Counted from the stretch's first letter, positions 34,807 to 45,779 are shown. The stretch is 64,000 bases of DNA from Pseudonocardia parietis (GCF_017876315.1 NZ_JAGINU010000001.1:5084001-5148000); one strand, 5' to 3'. Made by a program: numbers and translations. The notes: a model not told the origin generated them from the sequence alone.

Positions 34807-35989
34807 TGTCCTGGCCGACATCGAACGGACCCGCCGGTTCGAGTGGGGCTGGCAGCGCGGCTGGGAGTCCCTGCCCTACCTGCTCGCCGTGCCGGCCGTG
34901 GTGTTGCTGCTCGTCGATACCCGTTCGCTCGGGCACGTCTCGGTCCTGGGGTTGCTGGTGCTGCTGGCCTGGCACACCTGGTTCGTGCCGATGCACCCCG
35001 AGTGGCAGGAACGCCGGCTGGCGCCGATGGCCGCCTACGTCGGCGGGTACCTGGCGCTGAGCTCGCTGCTGGTCGGCCAGCACCGGGCCTTCCTCGCCGT
35101 ACTCGTCGGCGGGTACGCACTCGCGTTCGTCGCGCTTCCCGGTCGGTGGGCCCACCTCGGAGTGGTCGGCACCGGAGCGTGTGCGGCTCTCGTGCTCACC
35201 CCGGCGCCACCACCGGACCTGCTGCTGCAGATCGCACTGTGGACGGTGGCGGCATCCGCGATCGGGGCCGCCTTCCGGCGCATCGAGACGGAGTCGGCAC
35301 GCCGGGCGCGGGTGTCCGAGGAGCTGAGATCGGCGCTGCAGCGCAATGCGGAGCTGCAGCAGCAGCTGCTGCGGCGCGAGCGCCGCGCCGGGATCGAGGC
35401 CGAGCGAGCACGCATGGCCCGCGAGCTGCACGACACACTCGCTCAGAACATCGTCGCGGTCACGACCCAGCTCGAACTCGTCGACGAACAGCTCGCACCC
35501 GGACACGAGGCCCGGAGCCGGGTGCGGGTCGCAGCCGAGCTGGCCCGGGCCGGGGTGGCGGACGCGCGCCGGGCCGTCGCCGCGTTGCGGCCGGACGTAC
35601 TGGTGGACCGGTCGCTGCCCGACGCACTCGCCGGGGTCATCGATACATGGCAGGAACGGACCGGAGTGGACGTTGCGGTGGAGCAGGTCGGCGAGTTCCC
35701 GGAGCTGTCCCGCGACGTCGAGGACGCACTGTTACGCGTCGTGCAGGAAGCACTGACCAACGTCGAACGGCACGCCCGCGCCGGGTCGGTGACCATCACC
35801 CTGTCCCGGCTCGGCGACCTGCTCGCCGTCGACGTCCAGGACGACGGGCGCGGCTTCGATCCGGTCAGCACACCCGCCGGCACCGGGCGGCGCGGCATGA
35901 GCGAACGGATCGCCGAGCTCGGCGGCACGGTGAGCGTGGAGTCGGCGCCGGGGACGGGCACGACGGTGAACGCGACGGTGGCGGTGTGA
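34793..35989 (+). CDS. two-component sensor histidine kinase (NarL/DesK-type)
   Basis: A 398-residue kinase. Residues 25-150 form about 5-6 membrane helices. A coiled segment (ELRSALQRNAELQQQLLRRERRAGIEAERARMA) precedes the HisKA_3 box ARELHDTLAQNIVAVTTQLEL with the phospho-acceptor His. The HATPase_c domain has LLRVVQEALTNVERHA, DDGRGFDP and TGRRGMSERIAELGGTVSVES. ATG 34793 has GGAGG 6-7 bp upstream and overlaps the DUF418 gene by 14 bp. The response regulator overlaps its stop by 4 bp. Confidence 0.92.
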   Translation: MDEPDVLADIERTRRFEWGWQRGWESLPYLLAVPAVVLLLVDTRSLGHVSVLGLLVLLAWHTWFVPMHPEWQERRLAPMAAYVGGYLALSSLLVGQHRAFLAVLVGGYALAFVALPGRWAHLGVVGTGACAALVLTPAPPPDLLLQIALWTVAASAIGAAFRRIETESARRARVSEELRSALQRNAELQQQLLRRERRAGIEAERARMARELHDTLAQNIVAVTTQLELVDEQLAPGHEARSRVRVAAELARAGVADARRAVAALRPDVLVDRSLPDALAGVIDTWQERTGVDVAVEQVGEFPELSRDVEDALLRVVQEALTNVERHARAGSVTITLSRLGDLLAVDVQDDGRGFDPVSTPAGTGRRGMSERIAELGGTVSVESAPGTGTTVNATVAV

Positions 35990-36612
35990 TCCGGGTGGTG
36001 CTCGTCGACGACCATCCCGTCGTACGGGAAGGCCTCGGAGCCCTGATCGCAAGCCAGCCGGACCTCGACGTGGTCGGCGTGGCTCCGGACGGCCGAGCGG
36101 TACCGGAGATCGTGGCCCGGACCCGTCCCGACGTGGTCGTGACCGATCTGCGGATGCCCGATGGTCAGGGGGTCGATCTCCTGACGGAGCTGCGCCGGCA
36201 TCTCCCCGAGCTTCCGCTCATGGTGCTGAGCACGTTCGGTGGGCCGGCCGATGTGGCCTCCGCCCTCGATGCCGGCGCGACCAGTTTCGTCCTCAAGGAC
36301 GCCGGCCGCGAGGAGGTGTTCGCCGCGATCCGGGACACCGCGCGCGGCAGATCCGTGCTCTCACCGGCGGTTACCGCGGAGCTGCTTCGGTCACGCCGGG
36401 CACCGGCCGGCCCCAGCCCCAGGGAACGGGAGATCTTGCTCCTCGTGGCATCCGGCCGGACGAACCAGCAGATCGCCCGGCACCTGCGCGTGTCGGAGGC
36501 GACGGTGAAGACGCACCTCGCCCACCTCTACTCGAAGCTCGACAGCCCGGACCGCGCCTCGGCCGTGGCCGCAGCGATCCGGCGCGGCTGGATCGACCTG
36601 CAGGAGCCGTGA
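35986..36612 (+). CDS. NarL/FixJ family response regulator
   Basis: A 208-residue regulator. The receiver domain has VVLVDDHPVVREGLGALI, the phospho-acceptor Asp in DVVVTDLRMPDGQG, MVLSTFG and FVLKDAG. The LuxR-type HTH is SPREREILLLVASGRTNQQIARHLRVSEATVKTHLAHLYSKL. GTG 35986 overlaps the kinase stop (GTGA). The target is unknown; autoregulation or the adjacent beta-lactamase-like gene is possible. Confidence 0.93.
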   Translation: MIRVVLVDDHPVVREGLGALIASQPDLDVVGVAPDGRAVPEIVARTRPDVVVTDLRMPDGQGVDLLTELRRHLPELPLMVLSTFGGPADVASALDAGATSFVLKDAGREEVFAAIRDTARGRSVLSPAVTAELLRSRRAPAGPSPREREILLLVASGRTNQQIARHLRVSEATVKTHLAHLYSKLDSPDRASAVAAAIRRGWIDLQEP

Positions 36613-36808
36613 CCGGCGCGGGCCCCTCCGGGGTGATCTCCGGGGGCCGCTCGGGGGCACACCGGAGGAGCCGAGAACCTCGGTCGTCGCACCATCGCCC
36701 GGTACACCGAAGACCGGGGGACGGCACCCACCACCACCAGTAGCTCGACAGTTCATGAACCCGCCGTCCCATTGTTCGTGGCGTGCCGGATTCAGGGGGT
36801 CACTCACG

Positions 36809-38266
36809 ATGTTGCTGCGCCGCGCCGTGTCCGTCCTCGTCGCGCTGTCGGCGGTGTGGAGCACAGCCGGCGTGGCCGTCGCGCAGGACCGGCCGGAGGG
36901 TGTGGACCTCTCCGGAGTGGACGAGTACGTGTCCGGCTACCTCGAACGCCACGGGCTTCCCGGCGCTGCGGTGGCCGTGGTCGAGGATGGGAGAACGATC
37001 CACGAGGCCGGGTACGGAAAGGACTCGAACGGGGAGCCGCTGACCGAGCACACACGACTTCGGATCGCATCGGTCTCGAAGTCGATCACCGCGTTCGCGG
37101 TGCTCCAGCTGGTCGACGACGGCGCGATCACTCTGGACGGTGCGGTGACCTCGTACCTGCCCGAGCTGGGGCTGGACGACGAGCGGATCGACGAGGTCAC
37201 GGTCCGTCAGCTGCTCAGCCACACCTCGGGGATCGTGACGCCGACGGTGATCCCGCCGGCCTCGACGCCACGCGAGGGCGTCGCGCGCACCCGGGGCTGG
37301 CAGCTCGACAGCGAGCCGGGGACCGAGTACGCCTACAGCAACGCGAACACCTGGATCGCGGCCCGGCTGGTGGAGGTGCTCAGCGGACGGTCGTTCGACG
37401 ACCACCTCCGTGACCGGGTCTTCGCGCCGCTGGGCATGACCGGCTCCCTCACCACACCGACCACCCGCGACCCGGTGCCCGGCCTGGCGCATGGCCACGT
37501 CACGGCGTACGGCCTGGCGTTCGCCGCCGAGGGGCCGGAGCAGCTGGTCGCCGGTGCGGGTGGCGTGGTCAGCACCGCGCACGACATGGCGCGCTGGTTG
37601 GCGATGCAGCAGCGCCACGGCGCGACCACCGATGGCCGGCGACTGCTCTCAGCCGCCTTGGTCGAGCAGTCCCACCGGGCCCAGCCCGGCACCGACCGGG
37701 CCGGGCTCGGATGGCTGCTCAGCGGCCCGGGCGTCGACCCCGCCCGGGTCGGCCACAGCGGAGTGGCACAGACCTTCCAGGCCCAGACGGACCTGGTGCC
37801 CAGCAGCGGGTTCGGCGTCGTGGTGCTGCTCAACAGCCACACCACCTGGCAGGAGCACGCCTACGAGATCAGCTCCGGCATCATCGAGATCACCGAGGGC
37901 CACGACTCCGAGGCCGGTACACCGGTGCCCACCCTGACCGATCTGGTGCTGGGTACAGGTGCTCTCGGCGTGGCCGCCCTCGGGCTCCTCGGCGTCCGCC
38001 GTGCCCCAGGGTGGGCGGCACGCCGCACCGGTCGGCCACGGTGGCAGATGCTCCTTCGGCTGCTGCCTCACCTGATCGCTCCCGCGCTCGCCACCGTCCT
38101 CCTGGTCATCGGTCCGCTTCTCCAGGGAAACAGCCTGACCAGCGCCGACATCGTCCGATTCGCCCCCTCGGCCATGGTGCTGCTCCTGACCCTCGCGGTC
38201 GCCGGGGTGGCCGTGATCGGGTTCCGCCTGGTCGCGCTGCAGCGGGCGCGAGGTGAGCGGCCGTGA
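36809..38266 (+). CDS. secreted serine beta-lactamase/DD-peptidase-like hydrolase with membrane tail
   Basis: A 485-residue protein. A signal peptide (LLRRAVSVLVALSAVWSTAG VAVAQ) leads to a class C beta-lactamase fold: SVSK (nucleophile Ser), YSN (as YAYSNANTW) and GHSGV, the KTG equivalent. The last 110 residues hold three membrane helices (LVLGTGALGVAALGLLG, LLPHLIAPALATVLLVIGP, MVLLLTLAVAGVAVIGF). The architecture is that of esterases and peptidases such as EstB or FmtA relatives, rather than a proven beta-lactamase. It follows the two-component operon by 196 bp. Confidence 0.85.
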   Translation: MLLRRAVSVLVALSAVWSTAGVAVAQDRPEGVDLSGVDEYVSGYLERHGLPGAAVAVVEDGRTIHEAGYGKDSNGEPLTEHTRLRIASVSKSITAFAVLQLVDDGAITLDGAVTSYLPELGLDDERIDEVTVRQLLSHTSGIVTPTVIPPASTPREGVARTRGWQLDSEPGTEYAYSNANTWIAARLVEVLSGRSFDDHLRDRVFAPLGMTGSLTTPTTRDPVPGLAHGHVTAYGLAFAAEGPEQLVAGAGGVVSTAHDMARWLAMQQRHGATTDGRRLLSAALVEQSHRAQPGTDRAGLGWLLSGPGVDPARVGHSGVAQTFQAQTDLVPSSGFGVVVLLNSHTTWQEHAYEISSGIIEITEGHDSEAGTPVPTLTDLVLGTGALGVAALGLLGVRRAPGWAARRTGRPRWQMLLRLLPHLIAPALATVLLVIGPLLQGNSLTSADIVRFAPSAMVLLLTLAVAGVAVIGFRLVALQRARGERP

Positions 38267-38429
38267 GCAGGGAACGGCTGGCCTCCGGCCCGGTCCTGCT
38301 CTGTCTCGAGCGCGCCCGCGGGCTGGTCGCCATCCGATGAACACACCAGCACGGCCGACGGCGTTGGCTACACCGACCGCGTGCACGACCAGGACCACAC
38401 CTGTCCTCGACGTCCACCAGGATCTCGGC

Positions 38430-38843
38430 ATGACCCCGACGCTGCAGATCGCCTTCGACTCCGTCGACCCGCACGCACTCGCCCGGTTCTGGGCCGCCGC
38501 GCTGGGCTACGAGGTGGAGGACCACACCGAGATCGTCACCGGGCTGCTCGCGGCCGGGCATCTCACCGAGGACGAGGTGCTGGCCGACGGTGACCGCAGG
38601 GCCTTCCGCGACGTCGCCACCTGCCGCGGGCCGGGCCCGCGGATCTTCGTGCAGCGGGTGCCGGAGCCGAAGACGGCGAAGAACCGGGTGCACCTCGACC
38701 TGCAGTTCGGCCCGGACGCCGCGCCCGCGGAGATCGAGCGGCTCGTCGGGCTGGGCGCCGAGGTGCTGTGGGTGACGTCCGACCGCGGCCCGCTCAACAC
38801 GACCCTGCGGGACCCGGAGGGCAACGAGTTCTGCGTGAGCTGA
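38430..38843 (+). CDS. VOC family (glyoxalase-like) protein
   Basis: A 137-residue protein from ATG 38430 (an in-frame start at 38337 adds an unconserved leader). It contains the VOC betaalphabetabetabeta pattern: IAFDSVDPHALARFWAAALGYEVED, and RVHLDLQF then LGAEVLWVTSDRGPLNTTLRDPEGNEFCV. The glyoxalase_6 family covers dioxygenases and resistance proteins; the activity is not determined. Confidence 0.8.
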   Translation: MTPTLQIAFDSVDPHALARFWAAALGYEVEDHTEIVTGLLAAGHLTEDEVLADGDRRAFRDVATCRGPGPRIFVQRVPEPKTAKNRVHLDLQFGPDAAPAEIERLVGLGAEVLWVTSDRGPLNTTLRDPEGNEFCVS

Positions 38844-38881
38844 CGCCGGCCGACGCGGCGAGGTTGATCGCCGTACATGCC

Positions 38882-38911
38882 TTGCCAGTCATATAACTAG
38901 CTGGGTATATT
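38882..38911 (+). promoter_or_regulatory. promoter of ArsR-SRPBCC operon, leaderless type
   Basis: TTGCCA at 38882-38887 and TATATT at 38906-38911 are separated by 18 bp and lie in an AT-rich stretch. Transcription would begin near 38918, exactly at the in-frame GTG of the ArsR gene, so the mRNA is probably leaderless. The interval ATATAACTAG also has partial dyad symmetry with the -10 region, a possible repressor site. Confidence 0.6.
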
Positions 38912-39231
38912 ATGGCTGTGTCGCCGTTCACCGCCCTCGCCGACCCGTCCCGGCGCCGGATCCTCGACCTGCTGCGGGAACGTCCGCGCCTGGTCGGGGA
39001 GCTCAGCGCCGAACTCGGGTTGAGCCAGCCGGGCACCTCCAAGCACCTGCGGGTGCTGCGGGAGGCCGGACTGGTCGAGGTGCAGGTCGACGCACAACGC
39101 CGCAGGTACGCACTGCGGGCCGAGCCGCTCACCGAGCTCGACAGCTGGCTCGCGCCCTACCGCCGTTTCTGGGACCGCCGACTCGACGACCTCGAGCGCA
39201 CCCTCGACACGATGCCCGACGAGGAGACTCC

Positions 39232-39235
<4 letters not shown>
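38912..39235 (+). CDS. ArsR family regulator of SRPBCC operon
   Basis: A 107-residue regulator (or 105 residues from GTG 38918). It reads FTALADPSRRRILDLLRERPRLVGELSAELGLSQPGTSKHLRVLREAGLVEVQVDAQRRRYALRAEPL in order, ending YRRFWDRRLDDLERTLD, the sub-family that pairs with AHSA1/SRPBCC proteins and lacks metal-binding Cys. The start is uncertain: ATG 38912 touches the -10 box, while GTG 38918 fits a leaderless start. The SRPBCC gene overlaps its stop by 4 bp. Confidence 0.87.
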
Positions 39236-41418
<2,183 letters not shown>

Positions 41419-41495
41419 TCAGCTGTCGGCCGGCCGCGCGGGTCCGTGATCTGCGCAGGTCCTGGCCCGGATGCGGAGAGTCTGCGGCGCGACCC

Positions 41496-41514
41496 GGGTC
41501 TTGCCGCAAGACCC
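41496..41514 (-). promoter_or_regulatory. rifamycin-associated element (RAE) upstream of rox
   Basis: GGGTCTTGCCGCAAGACCC is a perfect 19-bp palindrome (9-bp arms, one central base), about 100 bp before the rox start. It matches the CTTGC/GCAAG core of the RAE inverted repeat that precedes rifamycin-inactivating genes in actinomycetes. A possible -10 (TATAGC on the minus strand, 41522-41527) would place transcription start at the edge of the palindrome. Confidence 0.85.
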
Positions 41515-41631
41515 CCGGTGCGCTATAGGTTGAAGCTGGCGGCACGAGACCTGATCCCAGAGGAACTGTCTCCGGCGGCAGGTCCTGCCCGAACGCGGTG
41601 TCGGCCGGAGGCAACTTCCGCATCTGATGTT

Positions 41632-41652
41632 TGGTATCGCGAAGCGGTACCA
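41632..41652 (+). promoter_or_regulatory. toxin-antitoxin operator
   Basis: TGGTATCGC (41632-41640) and GCGGTACCA (41644-41652) are inverted arms with one mismatch around GAA, ending 7 bp before the antitoxin ATG at 41660. Ribbon-helix-helix antitoxins usually bind such a repeat for autoregulation. Confidence 0.7.
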
Positions 41653-41659
41653 TTGGGTC

Positions 41660-41863
41660 ATGGCGATGACCCTTCGGCTGACCGAGGACGATGCCCGACG
41701 CCTGCGCGCGCAGGCCTTGAAAGAAGGCACGTCCATGCAGGAAGTCGCCCTGTCCGCGGTTCGCAGCCGCATCGCCAACGCCGAGGACGACGAGCTCGAC
41801 GCCATCATCACCGACATGCTCGGCACCTACGGCGGCGCGTTCCGGCGGCTGGCCGAGCTGTGA
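41660..41863 (+). CDS. ribbon-helix-helix antitoxin of a Doc-type module
   Basis: A 67-residue protein. MAMTLRLTEDDARRLRAQAL KEGTSMQEVALSAVRSRI is a ribbon-helix-helix (CopG/MetJ-like) domain; the beta-strand MTLRL would contact the operator. The C-terminal DELDAIITDMLGTYGGAFRRLAEL probably binds and blocks the toxin. ATG 41660 is chosen; ATG 41666 is possible. Its stop overlaps the toxin start (GTGA), the usual antitoxin-first order. Confidence 0.8.
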   Translation: MAMTLRLTEDDARRLRAQALKEGTSMQEVALSAVRSRIANAEDDELDAIITDMLGTYGGAFRRLAEL

Positions 41864-42225
41864 CCCGTTACCTCAGTTGGGGCCAGCTCATGCGGGTCGC
41901 CGAGGCTGCGGTCGGACACACTGTCGAGGTCCGCGACGCCGGGCTCGTCGAGTCCGCGCTGTACCGGCCGCAGTCCTCGGTGCTCGGCCAGGACGCGTAC
42001 CCGACCCTGGAGTTGAAGGCGGCTGCGCTGCTGCAGTCGTTGGCCACCAACCACGGTCTCGTGGACGGGAACAAACGAACCGCCGTCGCGGCGACGTACG
42101 CGTTCATGGCGCTGAACGGGACCCGGCTGGCGCTGTCCGAGGACGCCGTGGTGCAGCTTGCACTCGACGTGGCGAACAAGCACTTGACCACGGTCGAAGA
42201 GATCGCGGAGCGGCTCCGGCGATGA
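41860..42225 (+). CDS. doc: Doc-family (Fic-fold) toxin
   Basis: A 121-residue Fic-fold protein of the death-on-curing type. The motif HGLVDGNKRTAV matches the Doc pattern HxF(x)D(x)NKR, though with Gly-Leu in place of the usual Phe. KAAALLQSLATNHGL precedes it and LALDVANKHLTTVEEIAERLRR forms the C-terminal helices. P1 Doc phosphorylates EF-Tu to stop translation; the present toxin is assumed to act similarly. GTG 41860 overlaps the antitoxin stop by 4 bp. Confidence 0.85.
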   Translation: MTRYLSWGQLMRVAEAAVGHTVEVRDAGLVESALYRPQSSVLGQDAYPTLELKAAALLQSLATNHGLVDGNKRTAVAATYAFMALNGTRLALSEDAVVQLALDVANKHLTTVEEIAERLRR

Positions 42226-42301
42226 GAGTCACCGCCCTCGCCCTTGGCGCGCGCATCCAGGCGCGAGCGCAGCCCACGGTCGGCTCCTGACCGTGCGTAT
42301 C

Positions 42302-42820
42302 TCAGATCAACAGCTCGTCGACGGAATGCCGTCCGATCGGTACCGCGGAACGGCCTCCGGCCGTGCGGCGCGGGAAGCCGAGTGAGAAGCACCAGCGGAC
42401 CTGCCAGTCGTCCGTGACGTCGAGCAGCCGGCCGGCGCGGGCCACGTTCTCGTCCGGGTAGATCGTCGCCGGGCAGCAGCCGAGGCCCACGCCCGTCGCC
42501 GCGAGGGCGACGCTCTGCGCGACCCGCCCCACGTCGAAGACGGTGTCGCGACGGCCGTCGTTCGCCGCGAGAAGAACCAGGACGCACGGGGCCCCGGCGA
42601 GATGCCGGGCGTAGGTGCCGAGCTCGGCCAGCGCGGAGCGTGTCCGCTGATCGGTCACGATCCGGAACCGCCAGGGCTGCCGGTTGCGCGCCGACCCGGT
42701 CCAGCGCGCCACGTCGATGACGGCGTGCACGGTCTCAGCAGGGACCGGCCGGTCCTCGAAGGAACGGACGGCCCGCGCCGCGACCAGACGACGAAGCGGC
42801 GCGAGATCGAGCTCTGACAC
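42302..42820 (-). CDS. nitroreductase family protein
   Basis: A 172-residue FMN protein from GTG 42820: LRRLVAARAVRSFEDRPVPAETVHAVIDVARWTGSARNRQPWRFRIVTD contains the phosphate-binding Arg and NRQPW segment, GVGLGCCPATIYPDENVAR is the second conserved stretch, and CFSLGFPRRTAGGRS the FMN-contacting end. It resembles BluB/NfnB-like oxidoreductases without the BluB signature. Substrate unknown. It faces away from the toxin module and lies 62 bp from the BVMO stop. Confidence 0.82.
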   Translation of the reverse strand: MSELDLAPLRRLVAARAVRSFEDRPVPAETVHAVIDVARWTGSARNRQPWRFRIVTDQRTRSALAELGTYARHLAGAPCVLVLLAANDGRRDTVFDVGRVAQSVALAATGVGLGCCPATIYPDENVARAGRLLDVTDDWQVRWCFSLGFPRRTAGGRSAVPIGRHSVDELLI

Positions 42821-42881
42821 GGCCCGCGACGCTATCGGGTCGTGTGTGATGACTCCGGGGCACGCCACGAACTGCCGGCGG

Positions 42882-44684
42882 TCACCCGGAGAAGGCCTCG
42901 TCCATGCCCTCGTTCTGCCACCGGCGGAGCAGTTCGGTGAACTCCAGGGGGCCGCCGCCGAAGGACTCGCTGCGCTTGCGTGGTGTGCCTTCCTCGTTGA
43001 AGTAGCCGGGGGTGCACTCGGCCTGGAACGCCTGCATGTCCAGGGCACGAGCACGGATGACCTCGACCCAGGCGTCCTCGGCCGCCGCACTCGGCTCGAC
43101 CGCCGCGCCCCGGCGTTCGGCCTCGGCGACCACCGCGCCGAGGTACTCGGCCCGGTCCTCGAGGATGTGCCCGAAGTTGACCGAGACCACGTTCTGGGTG
43201 CTGCCCAGATGGAACAGGTTCGGAAACCCACGGCTGACCGCGCCGTGCAGGGTCCGCAGCCCGTCGGACCAGTACTGCTCCAGCGTGATACCCCCGCGGC
43301 CCCGGATCTCGGCGCCCGAACGCGTCGCGGCGGCCACCCCCAGCTCGAACCCGGTCCCGAAGATCACGACATCGGCGGGGTACTCGACCCCCGCGACGAC
43401 CACCCCATCCGGCGTCATCCGCTCCACACCGCGGCCATCGGTGTCGACCAGCCCGACGTTGTCGCGGTTGAAGGCCTGCAGATAGGTGTCGCTGAAGCAG
43501 GGCCGCTTACACAGATGCCGGTACCAGGGCTGCAGGGCCGCCGCCGTCGCCGGATCGCCGACGATCTGCGCGACCCGCTCGCGCATCTCGGCCATCTTCT
43601 GATGGTCGGCGATCTCCATCGCCAACGCGGGATCCTCGAGATCCTCCGGGGTGCCGCGCATCAGCCGTTGCCGCCCCCGCGCCGGTGCGGTGTCGGTCCA
43701 CTGGTCGGCCACCAGATCCTGCTCCGCCGCGGCACCGGTGACCAGGGCGATGAAGTTGTCCCGCCGACGGCGCTGCCAGCCCGGTTCCAGCCCGGCCCAC
43801 CACTGCGGGTCGGTCGGACAATCGTCGCGGCGATCCACCGTGGACGGGGTCCGCTGCACCACCAGCAGCTCACCGCAGGACGGGGCGATGGCCGGGACGA
43901 TCTGCACCCCGGTCGCACCGGTCCCGACCAGGGCGACCCGCTTGCCGGCCAGCCCGGGATATTCCCGCACGTCCTCCGAGCCGCCGGTGTAGGCGTAGTC
44001 CCAGCGACTGGAGTGGAAGGCGTGCCCGGCGTAGTCCTCGATCCCGGGGATACCCGGCAGCTTGGGCTTGTTGAACGGCCCACTGGACAGCACCGCGTAC
44101 CGGGCGGTGAACCCGTCACCCCGATCGGTCCCGACCCGCCACCGCGAGATCTCCTCGTCCCAGCGCAGCGAGGTCACCTCGGTGTGCAACAGCGCGTCGC
44201 GCAGCAGGTCGAAACGCTCGGCCATCCGTTCGGCGTGGCCCCGGATCTCCGAGCCGGGGGCGTACTTACGGCTGGGCATCCCACCGATCTCCTCCAGCAT
44301 CGGCAGGTAGATGTAGGACTCGATATCACACGCCACACCCGGGTAGCGGTTCCAGTACCAGGTCCCACCCACCCCACCCGCGGTGTCGACCAACCGGATC
44401 CGCCCGAGCCCGGCCTTACGCAGATGCGCCCCGGCCAGCAGCCCACCGAACCCCGCACCCAGGACCACGGCATCGACGTCGTCGGTGACCGGCGTGCGCT
44501 CGACCGACGGCTCCGTCCACGGGTCCTCGCCGTAGCCGGACAGGTCCCCGGTCGTCCCGAGGTACTGGCCGGACCCGTCCGGGCGCAACCGCTTGTCCCG
44601 CTCCGCGCGGTAGCGAGCCCTGGTGGGCTCCAGGTCGTCGAGGTTCCAGGGCCCGGTGTCGGGTGTCCGCTGTTGATGAAGCAT
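42882..44684 (-). CDS. Baeyer-Villiger monooxygenase, cyclic-ketone type
   Basis: A 600-residue type I BVMO. Two Rossmann motifs, VLGAGFGG (75-81) and VGTGATG (253-259), flank the BVMO fingerprint YAGHAFHSSRWDY (218-230), an FxGxxxHxxxW with Tyr at the first place. The N-terminal extension (residues 1-65) and length fit the cyclopentadecanone/phenylacetone group, which turn ketones into esters or lactones with NADPH and O2. ATG 44684. It is divergent from a mycofactocin-type dehydrogenase, suggesting an alcohol to ketone to ester route. Confidence 0.9.
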   Translation of the reverse strand: MLHQQRTPDTGPWNLDDLEPTRARYRAERDKRLRPDGSGQYLGTTGDLSGYGEDPWTEPSVERTPVTDDVDAVVLGAGFGGLLAGAHLRKAGLGRIRLVDTAGGVGGTWYWNRYPGVACDIESYIYLPMLEEIGGMPSRKYAPGSEIRGHAERMAERFDLLRDALLHTEVTSLRWDEEISRWRVGTDRGDGFTARYAVLSSGPFNKPKLPGIPGIEDYAGHAFHSSRWDYAYTGGSEDVREYPGLAGKRVALVGTGATGVQIVPAIAPSCGELLVVQRTPSTVDRRDDCPTDPQWWAGLEPGWQRRRRDNFIALVTGAAAEQDLVADQWTDTAPARGRQRLMRGTPEDLEDPALAMEIADHQKMAEMRERVAQIVGDPATAAALQPWYRHLCKRPCFSDTYLQAFNRDNVGLVDTDGRGVERMTPDGVVVAGVEYPADVVIFGTGFELGVAAATRSGAEIRGRGGITLEQYWSDGLRTLHGAVSRGFPNLFHLGSTQNVVSVNFGHILEDRAEYLGAVVAEAERRGAAVEPSAAAEDAWVEVIRARALDMQAFQAECTPGYFNEEGTPRKRSESFGGGPLEFTELLRRWQNEGMDEAFSG

Positions 44685-44912
44685 CGCGCGTCGTCCTCGT
44701 CGCTCGCCGGCTCGCTCTGACAGTGGCTGGGGCTCCCGTCAGTCAAGCACCTCAGAACCCGAGAACCTAGTCCTCAATTCCGCCAGCACTTGCGTCCTCG
44801 ACACGTACGACCCCAGGATGACCCCGATAAGTTCACTTTCAGAATACTTAAACGCGAGACCTATCGGTGGACCACGGCCACCGGTGGCCACTGCCCCAGG
44901 GAGGAACTCGTC

Positions 44913-45779
44913 ATGCCCGGACGACTCGAAGGCAAGGTCGCCTTCATCACCGGCGCGGCACGCGGGCAGGGGCGTAGCCACGCCGTCCGGCTGGCCGCCG
45001 AGGGTGCCGACATCATCGGCGTCGACATCTGCCGGGACATCGAGTCCGTCCCCTACGCGCTGGCGACCCCGGAGGATCTCGAGGAGACCCGGCGCCTGGT
45101 CGAGGAGCACGGCCGGAAGATCGTGGTGGCGCACGCCGACGTGCGGGAGCGGTCGCAGCTGCGGGAGGCGATCGACACCGGTCTCGCGGCGCTCGGCCGC
45201 CTGGACGTCGTCGTCGCGAACGCGGGCATCCTGCCCGTCCACCCGGGCGGTCGTGTCGCGGAGGACTTCGTCGACGCGGTCGACGTCGACCTCCTCGGCG
45301 TCATGAACACCGTTGCGGTCGCACTGCCCCACCTGCAGGAGTTCGCCTCGATCGTGATCACCGGTTCGACGGCGGCCATGATGCCCGCCACGACCAGCAG
45401 CTCGTCCATGGGCCCCGGTGGCGCAGGGTACGGCTGGGCGAAGCGGACTCTGATCACCTACTGCGAGCAGATGGCCACCCACCTCGCGCAACGGTTCATC
45501 CGGGTCAACACGGTGCACCCGACCAACTGCGACACCCCGCTGCTGCACAACAAGATCAATTACGCGGCGTTCCGGCCGGACCTGGAGAACCCGACCCGAG
45601 AGGATGTGCTCCCGGCCTTCACCCGCTTCCAGGCCATGCCCGTCCCGTACGTCGACCCGGTCGACATCTCGAACGCGGTGCTCTTCCTCGCCTCCGAGGA
45701 GGCCCGGTACGTCACCGGCCAGCAGCTGCGGGTGGATGCCGGCTGCGTGCTCCAGATTCCGGGCGGCTCGCGGGGCTGA
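44913..45779 (+). CDS. mycofactocin-coupled SDR family oxidoreductase
   Basis: A 288-residue SDR dehydrogenase. KVAFITGAARGQGRSHAVRLAAEGADIIGVDIC matches the mycofactocin-dependent SDR sub-family, whose NAD cofactor is held non-exchangeably and reoxidised by mycofactocin. Catalytic residues: Ser in IVITGSTAAM, Tyr and Lys in YGWAKRTLI. The substrate loop DCDTPLLHNKINY-like segment (VHPTNCDTPLLHNKINYAAFRPDLENPT) is characteristic. ATG 44913 follows GGGAGGAAC. It is divergent from the BVMO, and both may be induced together. The mycofactocin genes are outside the window. Confidence 0.88.
   Translation: MPGRLEGKVAFITGAARGQGRSHAVRLAAEGADIIGVDICRDIESVPYALATPEDLEETRRLVEEHGRKIVVAHADVRERSQLREAIDTGLAALGRLDVVVANAGILPVHPGGRVAEDFVDAVDVDLLGVMNTVAVALPHLQEFASIVITGSTAAMMPATTSSSSMGPGGAGYGWAKRTLITYCEQMATHLAQRFIRVNTVHPTNCDTPLLHNKINYAAFRPDLENPTREDVLPAFTRFQAMPVPYVDPVDISNAVLFLASEEARYVTGQQLRVDAGCVLQIPGGSRG

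Noticed and set aside
36809-38266. Functional class C beta-lactamase conferring antibiotic resistance
   Set aside because: The SVSK/YSN/HSG pattern is shared with many esterases and peptidases, and the C-terminal membrane helices are not typical of AmpC.
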